Shown: piece by piece, positions 18,175 to 26,221 of the stretch
How positions within the stretch are numbered: the first letter of the stretch is position 1
Layout: the number at the start of each line of letters is the position of its first letter
Origin: an uncultured Ignavibacteria bacterium
GTDB lineage: Bacteria > Bacteroidota > Ignavibacteria > SZUA-365
Length of the DNA stretch: 64,000 nt
Assembly (NCBI GenBank): GCA_913061095.1
Contig: CAJXVM010000011.1
Location: 62,001-126,000 of the forward strand
Reading direction: 5' to 3'
Notes under the pieces: model-generated
What the model was told of the DNA's origin: nothing
The model's database searches: none
What the model saw: the letters and a program-made list of their open reading frames with translations, nothing else
Made by a program: the position numbers and the translations under genes

Positions 18175-18951
18175 TCAGGTGCGCCAGGCGTAGGACAGGA
18201 TGGCGTGCGCGATGGCGACGTTGAGGGATTCCGTTCCGGAGCCCGGAATCGTGACATGGCGGGATGGCTGCGCGAGCAGCTCCGACGGCAATCCGTGCGC
18301 CTCGCTGCCGAGGATGGCGAGCAGCATCTCTCCTCGTAAATCCCCGGGTTCACTCCCTCCCTGAGCCACCGTCGCGGCCAGCGTCCTTTCCGAGAGGCGG
18401 GCCGCCTTGCTGAGCCATGACTCCTCGCGGTATATCCCGATATGAAGCCGAAGCACCGATCCCATGCTGGCACGCACGACCTTGGGATTGAACGGTTCGA
18501 CGCTGTCAGCCGAAAGCAGCAGCGACGCGCCGCCGAACCACTCGGTGGTGCGAAGAACCGTGCCGAGATTCCCGGGATCGGACACGCCATGAAGAGCAAA
18601 CAGCGGCAGTCCGGGATCGGCGGCCTCGAGCGCTTCCATGGGATCAGTGCCGGGCAGACCGATCACCGCAGCGATCCCCTGCGGAGTGCGTGTGTCGGTG
18701 ATTTTCTGCATGAGACGCGCCCCGGCCCGCAGAACAGGCACGCCGCGCGATGCGCAGAGGGATCGCAGTGCCTCCTCCCTGTCGAAACGATCGTCCTCAA
18801 TGACGACCAGCTCGGGATGCGATCCCCCCTGCAGAACATCCGTGACCAGACGCTCACCTTCGAGCAGCATGCGCCCCTCCGCCTCCCGGTACTTCTTTAT
18901 CCGGAGACGGGCGATGTCTTTCGCCTGCTGCTGTGACAGCGTTTCGTTCAT
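18175..18951 (-). CDS. SpoU/TrmH-family RNA 2'-O-methyltransferase
   Basis: A 258-residue SPOUT-fold enzyme expected to transfer a methyl group from S-adenosylmethionine to a ribose 2'-OH of rRNA or tRNA. The N-terminal substrate-binding part (KYREAEGRMLLEGERLV) is followed by the three SpoU motifs: NLGTVLRT (motif 1), ILGSEAHGL (motif 2) and SLNVAIAHAI (motif 3), which build the trefoil knot. The start is ATG 18951, where the family fold begins, 4 bases after the upstream lipoprotein gene. It is the last gene of a likely operon with the 5'-nucleotidase and cytochrome-like lipoprotein. Exact RNA target unknown; RlmB- or TsnR-like are both possible. Confidence 0.92.
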   Translation of the reverse strand: MNETLSQQQAKDIARLRIKKYREAEGRMLLEGERLVTDVLQGGSHPELVVIEDDRFDREEALRSLCASRGVPVLRAGARLMQKITDTRTPQGIAAVIGLPGTDPMEALEAADPGLPLFALHGVSDPGNLGTVLRTTEWFGGASLLLSADSVEPFNPKVVRASMGSVLRLHIGIYREESWLSKAARLSERTLAATVAQGGSEPGDLRGEMLLAILGSEAHGLPSELLAQPSRHVTIPGSGTESLNVAIAHAILSYAWRT

Positions 18952-18955
18952 GGCG

Positions 18956-19354
18956 TCAGTTGTTCTTCGCTCCCTCGTTGATCCATGTGCGGATTCCTTC
19001 GAGCTGATTCTCGTTGATGAGAATGGGTACGTCAATGGGATGCGGCAGACGGCCGTCGATTTTCTGCATCAGCAGGCTGCTCGCCGCGTCGCCGGCGATG
19101 ATGATTCCCGGCCGCTCGGTCAATGCGTTGTAGGATGTCAGGCTCAGGTTGCCGGCGCGGGTCTGATCTTCATGACAGCCGTAATTCGCACAGCGCAGAT
19201 TAAAGTACGGCTGCACGTGCTCTGCGTAGCTGACATTCTCCTCGGGGAAGACGACCTCGTCTCCCGGACCGAGCCCCTCATCGTCACACGACGGCATGGT
19301 GGCGATGAACATCACGGTGAGGAATGCAAGCAGTATTCCAAGTGGCTTTTTCAT
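18956..19354 (-). CDS. Cytochrome c-like lipoprotein with CX4CH motif
   Basis: A 132-residue exported protein. The signal peptide MKKPLGILLAFLTVMFIATM ends at a plausible lipobox cysteine (C23, MPSC). The mature part holds a single haem-type motif C55-ANYG-C60-H61, a CX4CH spacing instead of the usual CXXCH, within the sequence style of planctomycete-type cytochrome c domains (AEHVQPYFNLRC, later SSLLMQKIDG and IRTWINEGA). It is probably a periplasmic electron-transfer or metal-binding lipoprotein; covalent haem attachment at this motif is not certain. Its ATG overlaps the stop of the 5'-nucleotidase gene (ATGA), so the two are translationally coupled. Confidence 0.75.
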   Translation of the reverse strand: MKKPLGILLAFLTVMFIATMPSCDDEGLGPGDEVVFPEENVSYAEHVQPYFNLRCANYGCHEDQTRAGNLSLTSYNALTERPGIIIAGDAASSLLMQKIDGRLPHPIDVPILINENQLEGIRTWINEGAKNN

Positions 19355-20877
19355 GGACGTTCTCCGATGAGCGTGATGCGTCCTTCGACGCGGGAATCGA
19401 TGCGCTGCTGCCGGCGCACGTAATCAATAAAGACGTCGCGGTCGACATGGGCAGGATACACGGATCGCACGTCGACGCCGGCCTCGGGCAGACCGAAAAC
19501 ATCGTGCAGATGTCCGGCCACGTAATTGTTCGTGACGACGGTGTAGGTCTTTTCCGGATCGATCGCTGTGCCGCCGACCGTGGCTTCCAGGCGTTCGCCC
19601 TCCGGTGCGCTGTAATCCCAGCTGTAGCGCAGGCCGCTGACCTGGCAGAATTCCCCGGTGACTTCCGCCTGATGGCGCAGCATGCCACGCAGCTGTTCGC
19701 CGCTGATCTCGAACGTGACGAATTCATTTCCGAAGGGAGCGATTTCCCAGATGTCGCGCAGGGTGATCGGTCCCGCGGGAAGATCCTTGCGAATGCCGCC
19801 GGAGTTCTGAAACGCGATATCCGCTTGTGCGAAATCGCGCATGACGTCCGTCATCCAGTTTCCGACGTTACTCTCCCCCGTGTGGCTGCGTTCCCAGGCA
19901 GTTGCCAGCGTGCCGATCACCTCCCCGAAACCGGAATCCACAATCGCTTCCAGTTCGGCGACCTTCGCCGCGACGACCGGATCAGGCGTGACGGCGTCCA
20001 CGCGCGCCGGCAGCAATTCCCCGTGCGAACGCACGACCGTGCCCGTTTCGGTATCAATCTGCAGCGCGAGCCGTCCCAGCCATCGCCCTTTCGAGCCCGC
20101 CTGCGCGATCAGCGCGCCGTTGATGAGGCGCGGCACAAACAGCGCGGAATGGGAGTGTCCGCCGATGATGACATCGATGCCATCCACGGCTTCGGCGAGC
20201 AGTGAATCCTGCTCGAAGCCCATGTGGCTGAGCAGGATGAAAAAGCGCGTGCCGAAATTCCGCTGCAGTTCGCCCATGGTCTGCCGCACCGTCATGGCAG
20301 GATCGAGCACGTCGAGATCCCGCACGTTTTCACGCAGGGTCAGCGTTTCGAGATCTGGCGGCGCGAGTCCGATGATGCCGATGCGCAGATCGCCGCGCCG
20401 CAGCAGGCGATAGCGCGGCACAAACGGCGCGCCGATGCTTTTGTCCCACAGGTTCGCGGAGATCACCGGGAAGCTCACTGTCGGCAGAAGTGCGCGAAGG
20501 TTGTCCGCGCCGTAATCGAATTCATGATTGCCGAGCGTGAAGGCGTCCGGCTGGATGAGTTCGAGCAGCTCGAACTGCGAGCGGCCTTTCGTGATCGATG
20601 AGATCGGTGTGCCCTGGAAATCGTCGCCGGCGTGCAGCAGCAGCGCGTGTCGGGCCGCCGCCCGTTCCCGGTCGATCATCGCCTTGAGTACCGCGGCGCC
20701 GCCGGCAGGCACGCGCATGCGTTCATCGTTCTCCCCGTTCACCGTCAGGGTTGTGGGCGTATTCTGGGCGTGAAAATCGTTGTAATGCAGGATGGTGAGA
20801 TCCAGCAGTTCCTGGGCCCTGGCGGTACCGGCCAGCAGGAGGATGACGATGAGGATGAATCGAATGCGCCGTAGCAT
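19351..20877 (-). CDS. Periplasmic 5'-nucleotidase / UshA-like metallophosphoesterase
   Basis: A 508-residue enzyme that hydrolyses nucleotides or nucleotide sugars outside the cytoplasm. The start at ATG 20877 gives a signal peptide (LRRIRFILIVILLLAGTARA). The N-terminal calcineurin-like domain has the two-metal ligands: LHYNDFHAQ, GDDFQGTP, GNHEFDYG, LLSHMGF and IGGHSHSAL. The C-terminal 5_nucleotid_C domain follows (NVGNWMTDVM, FQNSGGIRKDL, APFGNE). Length fits the family. It heads a three-gene operon with the cytochrome-like lipoprotein and the RNA methyltransferase. Substrate range cannot be read from the sequence. Confidence 0.93.
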   Translation of the reverse strand: MLRRIRFILIVILLLAGTARAQELLDLTILHYNDFHAQNTPTTLTVNGENDERMRVPAGGAAVLKAMIDRERAAARHALLLHAGDDFQGTPISSITKGRSQFELLELIQPDAFTLGNHEFDYGADNLRALLPTVSFPVISANLWDKSIGAPFVPRYRLLRRGDLRIGIIGLAPPDLETLTLRENVRDLDVLDPAMTVRQTMGELQRNFGTRFFILLSHMGFEQDSLLAEAVDGIDVIIGGHSHSALFVPRLINGALIAQAGSKGRWLGRLALQIDTETGTVVRSHGELLPARVDAVTPDPVVAAKVAELEAIVDSGFGEVIGTLATAWERSHTGESNVGNWMTDVMRDFAQADIAFQNSGGIRKDLPAGPITLRDIWEIAPFGNEFVTFEISGEQLRGMLRHQAEVTGEFCQVSGLRYSWDYSAPEGERLEATVGGTAIDPEKTYTVVTNNYVAGHLHDVFGLPEAGVDVRSVYPAHVDRDVFIDYVRRQQRIDSRVEGRITLIGERP

Positions 20878-21076
20878 GGTTATTTGTTTCTGGTTTTTTG
20901 GCTTTGTTGTAGGACGGATTGCGTGCTGTCCCGGCAAATGTCATGCGTGATGGATACGTAAGGGACATTCGGGACTATCCTGCCGTCGTCGGAACAGGCA
21001 GGCAATCCGTCATTCTTTTGCGATTTGCTGCCAGTTGTGCAGGCTATCGGTCATTCACAGTTTACGAAAACGCATG

Positions 21077-21104
21077 AAAAAAACCCGGCGGGGACCGGGT
21101 TTTT
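21077..21104 (-). terminator. Rho-independent terminator of tRNA-Glu
   Basis: An 8-bp stem (21081-21088 with 21095-21102, loop CGGGGA) lies just downstream of tRNA-Glu on the minus strand, followed there by a T-run (complement of the A-run at 21077-21083). Confidence 0.8.
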
Positions 21105-21109
21105 CACTG

Positions 21110-21181
21110 TAGCGCGTACGGGAATCGAACCCGTGTTTCAGCCTTGAGAGGGCCGTGTCCTAACCGCTAGACGAACGCGCC
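21110..21181 (-). tRNA. tRNA-Glu(CTC)
   Basis: A 72-base cloverleaf: acceptor GGCGCGT/ACGCGCT, D arm GTCT..GGAC, anticodon stem CGGCC/GGCTG with loop CTCTCAA (anticodon CTC), T arm ACGGG-TTCGATT-CCCGT, discriminator A. CCA is not encoded. Confidence 0.95.
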
Positions 21182-21241
21182 AGGTTTCAGCCTATAAATA
21201 TAGGAGCCCTGCCCGTGGAATGCAAGAGAGTACGGGCGCCA

Positions 21242-21904
21242 TCAATCGCAGGAGCATGCGAGATTTCCGCTGCGGGCTTTTTCGAAGGATTCACGTCCCT
21301 CGGAGAATGCGAACCAGGCGATGCCGAGTGAACCGAGGATGTCGAACCAGGCGATGCCGAACAGTTCGTAGAGCCCGCTCGAGGCGAGCAGAATGATCGA
21401 GAGGTAATAGCAGGTGCGTGTGCAGTTGGCGTCCGCGATGATCGCGTCGGACTTCAGCGCGTGGCCCACGGCGAGCTTGGCTTTCAGCAGGGCATACATC
21501 GTGGCGATGGACAGCGCGGAGACGATGACGCCCACGATGGTGGTTTCCGGCGCGCTCCCCTCGATCACGCGAAGCACGGAGCCGATGAGAAGCCCTGCAG
21601 TCAGTACATAAAATGCCGAGCCGGTAATGCGCAGCGCCGTGCGCTCGAAGCTGTCGCGCCGGTCGACGGTCCCGTGGCGTTTCATGCGCAGGATCATGTG
21701 CAGGATGCCGAGTCCCGATATCACCTCGACGAAGCTGTCCGCACCAAAGCCGAACAGCGCCAGTGACTCGTCGTCCATGCCGAAATACATCGACACGGCG
21801 CCCTCGATGAGATTGTACACAATGGTGATGACGCTCAGCAGCAGTGCGCGGTTGAGCAGTCTGCGTTCGTCGGTTCCGTCGACAATGGAGATTATTGATG
21901 CCAT
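21242..21904 (-). CDS. Cation diffusion facilitator-like membrane protein
   Basis: A 220-residue integral membrane protein with six predicted helices, resembling the transmembrane domain of CDF metal exporters: helix 1 LLLSVITIVYNLIEGAVSM, helix 2 region DESLALFGFGADSFVEVISG with acidic residues at the usual metal positions, and the later SDAIIADANCTRTC loop. It lacks the C-terminal cytoplasmic metallochaperone-like domain. The tail is Cys-rich (NLACSCD), perhaps a metal-sensing element. It is transcribed away from the ABC exporter genes, with 78 bases between the two starts. The transported metal is unknown, and transport itself is inferred. Confidence 0.75.
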   Translation of the reverse strand: MASIISIVDGTDERRLLNRALLLSVITIVYNLIEGAVSMYFGMDDESLALFGFGADSFVEVISGLGILHMILRMKRHGTVDRRDSFERTALRITGSAFYVLTAGLLIGSVLRVIEGSAPETTIVGVIVSALSIATMYALLKAKLAVGHALKSDAIIADANCTRTCYYLSIILLASSGLYELFGIAWFDILGSLGIAWFAFSEGRESFEKARSGNLACSCD

Positions 21905-21982
21905 ATATACGAAACGCGTGCAACGTTATGTTCATTCCCGCGTATGACATATCTTCCGGGATATCATCCAGTACGGGACGTC

Positions 21983-22915
21983 ATGGCAATCATCGAAGCG
22001 GAACGCATTACCAAGGTATTCAATCCACGCAGCCGGAAGGGTGCTGTCACAGCGCTGTCGGATCTTTCGCTCGACGTGCGCGAGGGGGAAATTTTCGGCC
22101 TGCTGGGCCCGAACGGCGCGGGGAAAACCACCTTCATCAAGGTCCTCCTGCAGATCGTCTATCCCACCTCCGGTTCGGCACGCATGCTCGCCGCGCCCAT
22201 CGGCGACGCGCGGGCGAAGGCGCGGGTCGGCTACCTGCCCGAGAATCACCGCTACCCCGACTTCCTCACCGGCGCACAGGTGCTGCGGTATTTCGGGAAG
22301 CTGAGCGGCATGGAAGGCGCGACACTGGATCAGCGCGTCGACGACCGCCTGCGTCTCGTGGGCATGCACGAGTGGCACGCGACGAAAATCCGCAAGTATT
22401 CGAAAGGCATGATGCAGCGCATCGGACTGGCGCAGGCGCTGATCAACGATCCGCAGCTGGTCATGCTCGATGAGCCAACCGACGGTGTGGATCCGCTGGG
22501 ACGAAAGGAAATCCGGGATCTGCTCGTCCGGCTTCGCAACGAGGGGAAAACCGTCTTCCTGAACTCCCACCTGTTATCCGAGGTGGAGATGATCTGCGAC
22601 CGTGTCGCCATCCTCAACAAGGGACGCCTGGTCCGCATGGGGTCGGTATCCGAATTGACCATGCAGGAAAACCTGTACCGGATCGAAATCCACGGCACGG
22701 TGCCGCAGGAACTCGTCACGCAGTGGGAGGCGACGCGCATGAACGTGCAGCAGGAATCCGGGGCGCTCACCGTCGCGCTCGCGGACGTGAACGAACTCAA
22801 CGGCTTCATCGACCGGCTCCGCGGAAGCGGGGTCCTTATCAGCGCGATCACACAGAAACGGCAGAGCCTCGAAGACATGTTCATCGACGTCATTTCGCGG
22901 GAGGAAACGGCATGA
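21983..22915 (+). CDS. ABC transporter ATP-binding protein
   Basis: A 310-residue nucleotide-binding subunit of an ABC-2-type transporter. Walker A is GPNGAGKTT, the Q-loop region GYLPENH, the signature YSKGMMQRIGLAQAL (a KGM variant of LSGGQ common in this class), Walker B LVMLDEPTDGVDP, and the H-loop FLNSHLLSE. A C-terminal extension of about 80 residues follows, as in the CcmA/NatA-type family. The start at ATG 21983 is where homology begins; an earlier ATG at 21944 adds only 13 odd residues. Its stop overlaps the permease start (ATGA). Substrate unknown. Confidence 0.93.
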   Translation: MAIIEAERITKVFNPRSRKGAVTALSDLSLDVREGEIFGLLGPNGAGKTTFIKVLLQIVYPTSGSARMLAAPIGDARAKARVGYLPENHRYPDFLTGAQVLRYFGKLSGMEGATLDQRVDDRLRLVGMHEWHATKIRKYSKGMMQRIGLAQALINDPQLVMLDEPTDGVDPLGRKEIRDLLVRLRNEGKTVFLNSHLLSEVEMICDRVAILNKGRLVRMGSVSELTMQENLYRIEIHGTVPQELVTQWEATRMNVQQESGALTVALADVNELNGFIDRLRGSGVLISAITQKRQSLEDMFIDVISREETA

Positions 22916-23730
22916 AACTTCTGGCCATCATCGAATACACGTTCCGCGAAGGACTCGCCCGCAAAACCATCATCGGGTTTTTCATTATTTCATCCTTCTT
23001 TCTCCTGCTCGCCCTGCTCGGCGCCATATTCATGCCGTCGACCATCGACATCGGCAACGCACAGACCGGGCAGGAAACGGTCAACATCATGAACAACGAA
23101 GAGGTCGTTCGCGGCGTGCAGGCATTTCTGACCGGTTTCATCAATTTCGCCGCCCTCGTGCTCTCGATCTTCGCCACCGCGAGCATCCTGCCGAACACGA
23201 TGGAAAAAGGCAGTATCGATCTCCTGCTCTCCAAACCCGTCTCCCGCGACCACATCCTCTTCGGGAAATTCATCGGCAGCCTCCTGATCGTCATCGTGAA
23301 CGTCGCGTATTATATCATCGGCATTTGGCTGATTTTCGGCATCCGCACCGGTTTCTGGAATACCGGTTTCCTCGCCGTCACGCTCTCCATCACGTTCACG
23401 TTTCTCGTGCTCTACACGCCGATGATGGTGATCGGCATCGCCTCGCGCAGTTCGGCACTGACCATCATCCTCCTCTACATCTACCTGTTCCTCGTCTCGC
23501 CCATTCTCGAGGCACGCCAGATCATCGCCGACCTGGTGAAGAATGACATTGTCAAACAGATACTCGACATCATCTACTATCCCCTCCCGAAACCCGACGC
23601 GCTCGGCATGCTCAGCCGGAACCTCGTCATCGACCAGCCGATCGACTGGATGCCGGTCTGGACAAGCGCCCTTTTCGCCCTGGCGATGTACGCACTGGCC
23701 ATGCTGATCTTCCGTCGAAAAGACTTCTGA
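22912..23730 (+). CDS. ABC-2-type transporter permease
   Basis: A 272-residue membrane subunit with about six helices (IIGFFIISSFFLLLALLGAIF, AALVLSIFATASILPN, LLIVIVNVAYYIIGIWLIFG, TLSITFTFLVLYTPMMVIG and others). It resembles NosY-type permeases: the DLLLSKPVSRDHILFGKFIG segment between helices is characteristic. The start is fixed by the 4-base overlap with the ATPase gene; the longer open frame upstream is only the ATPase gene read in another frame. Together they form a two-gene exporter, probably working as a dimer of each subunit. Confidence 0.9.
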   Translation: MKLLAIIEYTFREGLARKTIIGFFIISSFFLLLALLGAIFMPSTIDIGNAQTGQETVNIMNNEEVVRGVQAFLTGFINFAALVLSIFATASILPNTMEKGSIDLLLSKPVSRDHILFGKFIGSLLIVIVNVAYYIIGIWLIFGIRTGFWNTGFLAVTLSITFTFLVLYTPMMVIGIASRSSALTIILLYIYLFLVSPILEARQIIADLVKNDIVKQILDIIYYPLPKPDALGMLSRNLVIDQPIDWMPVWTSALFALAMYALAMLIFRRKDF

Positions 23731-23745
23731 AAACGCATTTTTTCC

Positions 23746-23774
23746 TTGCGTCAAGCCTGTTTCGCGGTTATTTT
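23746..23774 (+). promoter_or_regulatory. Candidate promoter of the cold-shock gene with long leader
   Basis: TTGCGT (23746-23751) and TATTTT (23769-23774) are 17 bases apart. Transcription would start near 23781, leaving a leader of about 145 bases before the cold-shock ORF, the sort of long 5' leader known from cspA-type genes where it works as an RNA thermosensor. Confidence 0.35.
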
Positions 23775-23926
23775 AGGTCAAAAATCTATCCCCATAAGCC
23801 ATGCATCCAGTTTTACTCCTCTGCGAGACTGCAGGTCAGTTCGTGTACGCGTGATGTCGTTTCAACGATGTCGCGGCGTTCGCTGATGTCTTGGCATTTG
23901 TTTCACCCGGCTTTTCAGGAGGCACT

Positions 23927-24166
23927 ATGGAACAGGGCGTCGTAAAGTGGTTCAACAACGCCAAAGGCTTCGGGTTCATCAAGCCCGAGGAAGGCGGTGA
24001 CGTGTTCGTCCACTACAAGTCCATCGAAGGCGAAGGCTACAAGAAGCTCAAAGGCGGTGAAATCGTTGAATACGAGGCACAGCTCGGTCCCAAGGGCATG
24101 CAGGCCACCCTCGTCCGCCGCATCAATGAGCCCGAGCCCGAACCCGTCGAACCATCACTGTACTGA
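23927..24166 (+). CDS. Cold-shock domain protein (CspA family)
   Basis: A 79-residue single-stranded nucleic-acid binding protein with an OB fold. RNP1 is KGFGFI and RNP2 is VFVHY, with the usual GVVKWFNNAKGFGF opening. A short acidic tail (EPEPEPVEP) extends past the domain. ATG 23927 is set by a perfect AGGAGG 4 bases upstream and by the fold; the frame's earlier start at 23891 adds unrelated residues. It acts as an RNA chaperone during cold shock or growth transitions. A strong terminator follows. Confidence 0.95.
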   Translation: MEQGVVKWFNNAKGFGFIKPEEGGDVFVHYKSIEGEGYKKLKGGEIVEYEAQLGPKGMQATLVRRINEPEPEPVEPSLY

Positions 24167-24201
24167 CAAAAATCCACTCGCCTGATCCATCCACGTGTCT
24201 G

Positions 24202-24227
24202 CCTCTCCCGCCGGGAGAGGTTTTTTT
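24202..24227 (+). terminator. Strong rho-independent terminator after cold-shock gene
   Basis: A perfect 8-bp stem, CCTCTCCC-GCC-GGGAGAGG (24202-24220), is followed by T7. Confidence 0.95.
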
Positions 24228-24301
24228 ATCGTTATTTTTGCCGTAGATTTCTTTTCAGGCCTGATTTGACGGGCCAATTGCCCCGTACAGGACAGATTGC
24301 A

Positions 24302-24916
24302 ATGTTTACCACGCTGGCAAACAAGCTTTCCCTTTTCCGCATCCTCCTGTCGCCGGTGTTTTTCCTGATGATCATTTCGGAAGAACCCCTGATGCGACAG
24401 CTCTCCGTCGTGGTGTTTTTCATCGCCGCGATCACGGACTGGTATGACGGAGAAATCGCGCGCCGGAGCAACACGGTCACGAATCTGGGGAAATTCCTTG
24501 ATCCGCTGGCCGACAAATTCCTCACTTCCGCAGCGTTCATTGCCTTCGCGGTGCTCGATCTCGTTCCCTGGTGGATGGTCATCGTCATCGTTTTCCGTGA
24601 TCTGCTCATCACCGTCCTCCGCTCGATCGCGGAGAGCCGCAGCATCCACATCGTGACATCGAAGGCCGCGCAGACCAAGACCTTCATCCAGATGACCGTG
24701 CTCTATTACCTGCTGCTGCTCGTCGTCGGGCAGGATGTGCAGTGGATCAATGCGCTGGCAGGCGATCTGATCGTCATGCTCCTGCATCCGACGGTGACCT
24801 ATATTCTCATGCTAGCCGTGACCGTGCTGACCGTGTACACGGGCGTGCAGTATCTGATCGAAAACCGGCGCTTCCTCGCCGGACTCCTCGGCAAACACAA
24901 GCAACTCGCCGGCTGA
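24302..24916 (+). CDS. pgsA: CDP-diacylglycerol-glycerol-3-phosphate 3-phosphatidyltransferase
   Basis: A 204-residue integral membrane enzyme that makes phosphatidylglycerophosphate from CDP-diacylglycerol and glycerol 3-phosphate. It carries the full CDP-alcohol phosphotransferase motif, DG-x2-AR-x8-G-x3-D-x3-D, seen as WYDGEIARRSN, then LGKFLDPLADK, and the family's opening NKLSLFRILLSPVFF. About five membrane helices. ATG 24302 is chosen because the family starts there. The next gene, pgpA, starts 3 bases after the stop and performs the following step, so the pair encodes phosphatidylglycerol synthesis. Confidence 0.93.
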   Translation: MFTTLANKLSLFRILLSPVFFLMIISEEPLMRQLSVVVFFIAAITDWYDGEIARRSNTVTNLGKFLDPLADKFLTSAAFIAFAVLDLVPWWMVIVIVFRDLLITVLRSIAESRSIHIVTSKAAQTKTFIQMTVLYYLLLLVVGQDVQWINALAGDLIVMLLHPTVTYILMLAVTVLTVYTGVQYLIENRRFLAGLLGKHKQLAG

Positions 24917-24918
24917 CC

Positions 24919-25401
24919 ATGATCCCACGTCTCCAGACCGCAGCTTCCGCCCTCCTCAGCGGGTATTATCACGTCCTCGGCAGTTTCGCCTTTACCGGAC
25001 ACGCTCCGTTCGCATCGGGCACGGTCGGTTCGGCAGCGGCACTGGCCGTCTACTGGTTCCTGCCGTTCACCGAAAACGGAACGCTCCTGCTGCTTTTCGC
25101 GCTGGGATTCCTTTTTCTCGGCCTTCCCGCGGCGAAAGCGCTCGAGAAACGCTATGGCGATGATCCTTCCGTGGTCGTGCTCGACGAGGCCGTCGGCATG
25201 TGGATCGCCGTGGCCTATCTGCCGAAAATCTGGTACATCGCCGTAGGCGCCTTCCTTGTTTTCCGCCTCTTCGACATCGTCAAACCCGCACCCGCGCGGC
25301 AGTTCGATCGCATGGGCGGGGCCGGCGGCATCATGATGGATGACGTCATCGCCGGGATCTATGCCAATCTCGTCATGCAGGTTGTCTGGGCGCTGCTTTA
25401 G
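24919..25401 (+). CDS. pgpA: Phosphatidylglycerophosphatase A
   Basis: A 160-residue membrane phosphatase that removes the terminal phosphate from phosphatidylglycerophosphate to give phosphatidylglycerol. Family hallmarks are GHAPFASGTVGS near the N-terminus, VVVLDEAVGMWIA in the middle, and RLFDIVKPAP..MMDDVIAGIYANL at the end, with about four membrane helices. ATG 24919 follows pgsA by 2 bases (stop to start), so the genes are co-transcribed; the longer frame upstream is pgsA read out of frame. Confidence 0.93.
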   Translation: MIPRLQTAASALLSGYYHVLGSFAFTGHAPFASGTVGSAAALAVYWFLPFTENGTLLLLFALGFLFLGLPAAKALEKRYGDDPSVVVLDEAVGMWIAVAYLPKIWYIAVGAFLVFRLFDIVKPAPARQFDRMGGAGGIMMDDVIAGIYANLVMQVVWALL

Positions 25402-25465
25402 GCATGGAGATTCCGTCCTCGCTTATCTATATTAGGGGATTACAATCAGAAAGGACTCGACAGCG

Positions 25466-26218
25466 ATGAAGCAGACCCTCATACTGATGCTGATACTCCT
25501 CTTCGCGGCAGGACCGGCCATCGCGCAGGATGAGGACGACTATCGGCCGAACCGTCGGCAGCGCGGCGGCGGCATCGTCGGTGGAGGCGGAGGCGTCACT
25601 CCCACATGGTTTTTCCTGAATACACAAAATCTCAACACCGCACTCGCCGAGAAGGGATTCCCGCAGCTCAGCGAGGACGGGCTGTTCATGTTCGGCGGAC
25701 ACGGATACGCGTATATCCTGCTCATTCCCAACCTGCGCCTCGGCGGGATGGGATTCGGCGGTACACTCGAGGAACGGCGCGATTTTGGCGGACTCTATCA
25801 ATCCACCCGCCTCGAAGTCGGCGCCGGCGGCGTCACAATCGAATACGTCATTCCTTTCGGCCGCTTCCACGTGGCGCTCGGAGGCATGATCGGCGGCGGA
25901 TCCTACACGCTGACCATGACACAGGCGGAAAACACGGATAAAACCTGGGGCGGGCTCTTTCCCTCCGACCTGGGCTCGAATCCCCGGGGACGCCACGAGC
26001 TGGAGCGCAGCTTCCTCGCATGGCAGCCGGGGCTGACGCTCGAATACGAAGTACATCCCTTCGTCATCCTCGGCCTGACCGGCGGCTGGTATGGCAGCAG
26101 CGGCGGCGAGTGGCGGCTTGACGACCAGTTCGACATGACGGAAATGCCGGATTTCGACTTCGATGGCGGCTTCGTGCGTCTCGGACTCACTGTTGGACTC
26201 TTCCTGGGAGAGAATTGA
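25466..26218 (+). CDS. Hypothetical outer-membrane/exported Gly-rich protein
   Basis: A 250-residue exported protein that I do not recognise by name. Signal peptide MKQTLILMLILLFAAGPAIAQ, then a charged segment, a GGGIVGGGGGV linker, and about 190 residues of alternating Gly/aromatic strands (FMFGGHGYAYILLIPNLRLG, FHVALGGMIGGGSYTL, FVILGLTGGWYG, FVRLGLTVGLFLG). The final aromatic or hydrophobic strand suggests a small outer-membrane beta-barrel. AAAGGA lies 10 bases before the ATG. It sits between pgpA and ispE on the same strand; ispE starts 3 bases after its stop. Confidence 0.8.
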   Translation: MKQTLILMLILLFAAGPAIAQDEDDYRPNRRQRGGGIVGGGGGVTPTWFFLNTQNLNTALAEKGFPQLSEDGLFMFGGHGYAYILLIPNLRLGGMGFGGTLEERRDFGGLYQSTRLEVGAGGVTIEYVIPFGRFHVALGGMIGGGSYTLTMTQAENTDKTWGGLFPSDLGSNPRGRHELERSFLAWQPGLTLEYEVHPFVILGLTGGWYGSSGGEWRLDDQFDMTEMPDFDFDGGFVRLGLTVGLFLGEN

Positions 26219-26221
26219 CGC

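Noticed and set aside
17910-18599. 230-codon N-terminal extension of the OmpA protein
   Set aside because: It translates the 17-bp tandem repeat and the reverse of the methyltransferase gene; a signal peptide and ribosome site place the start at 17909.
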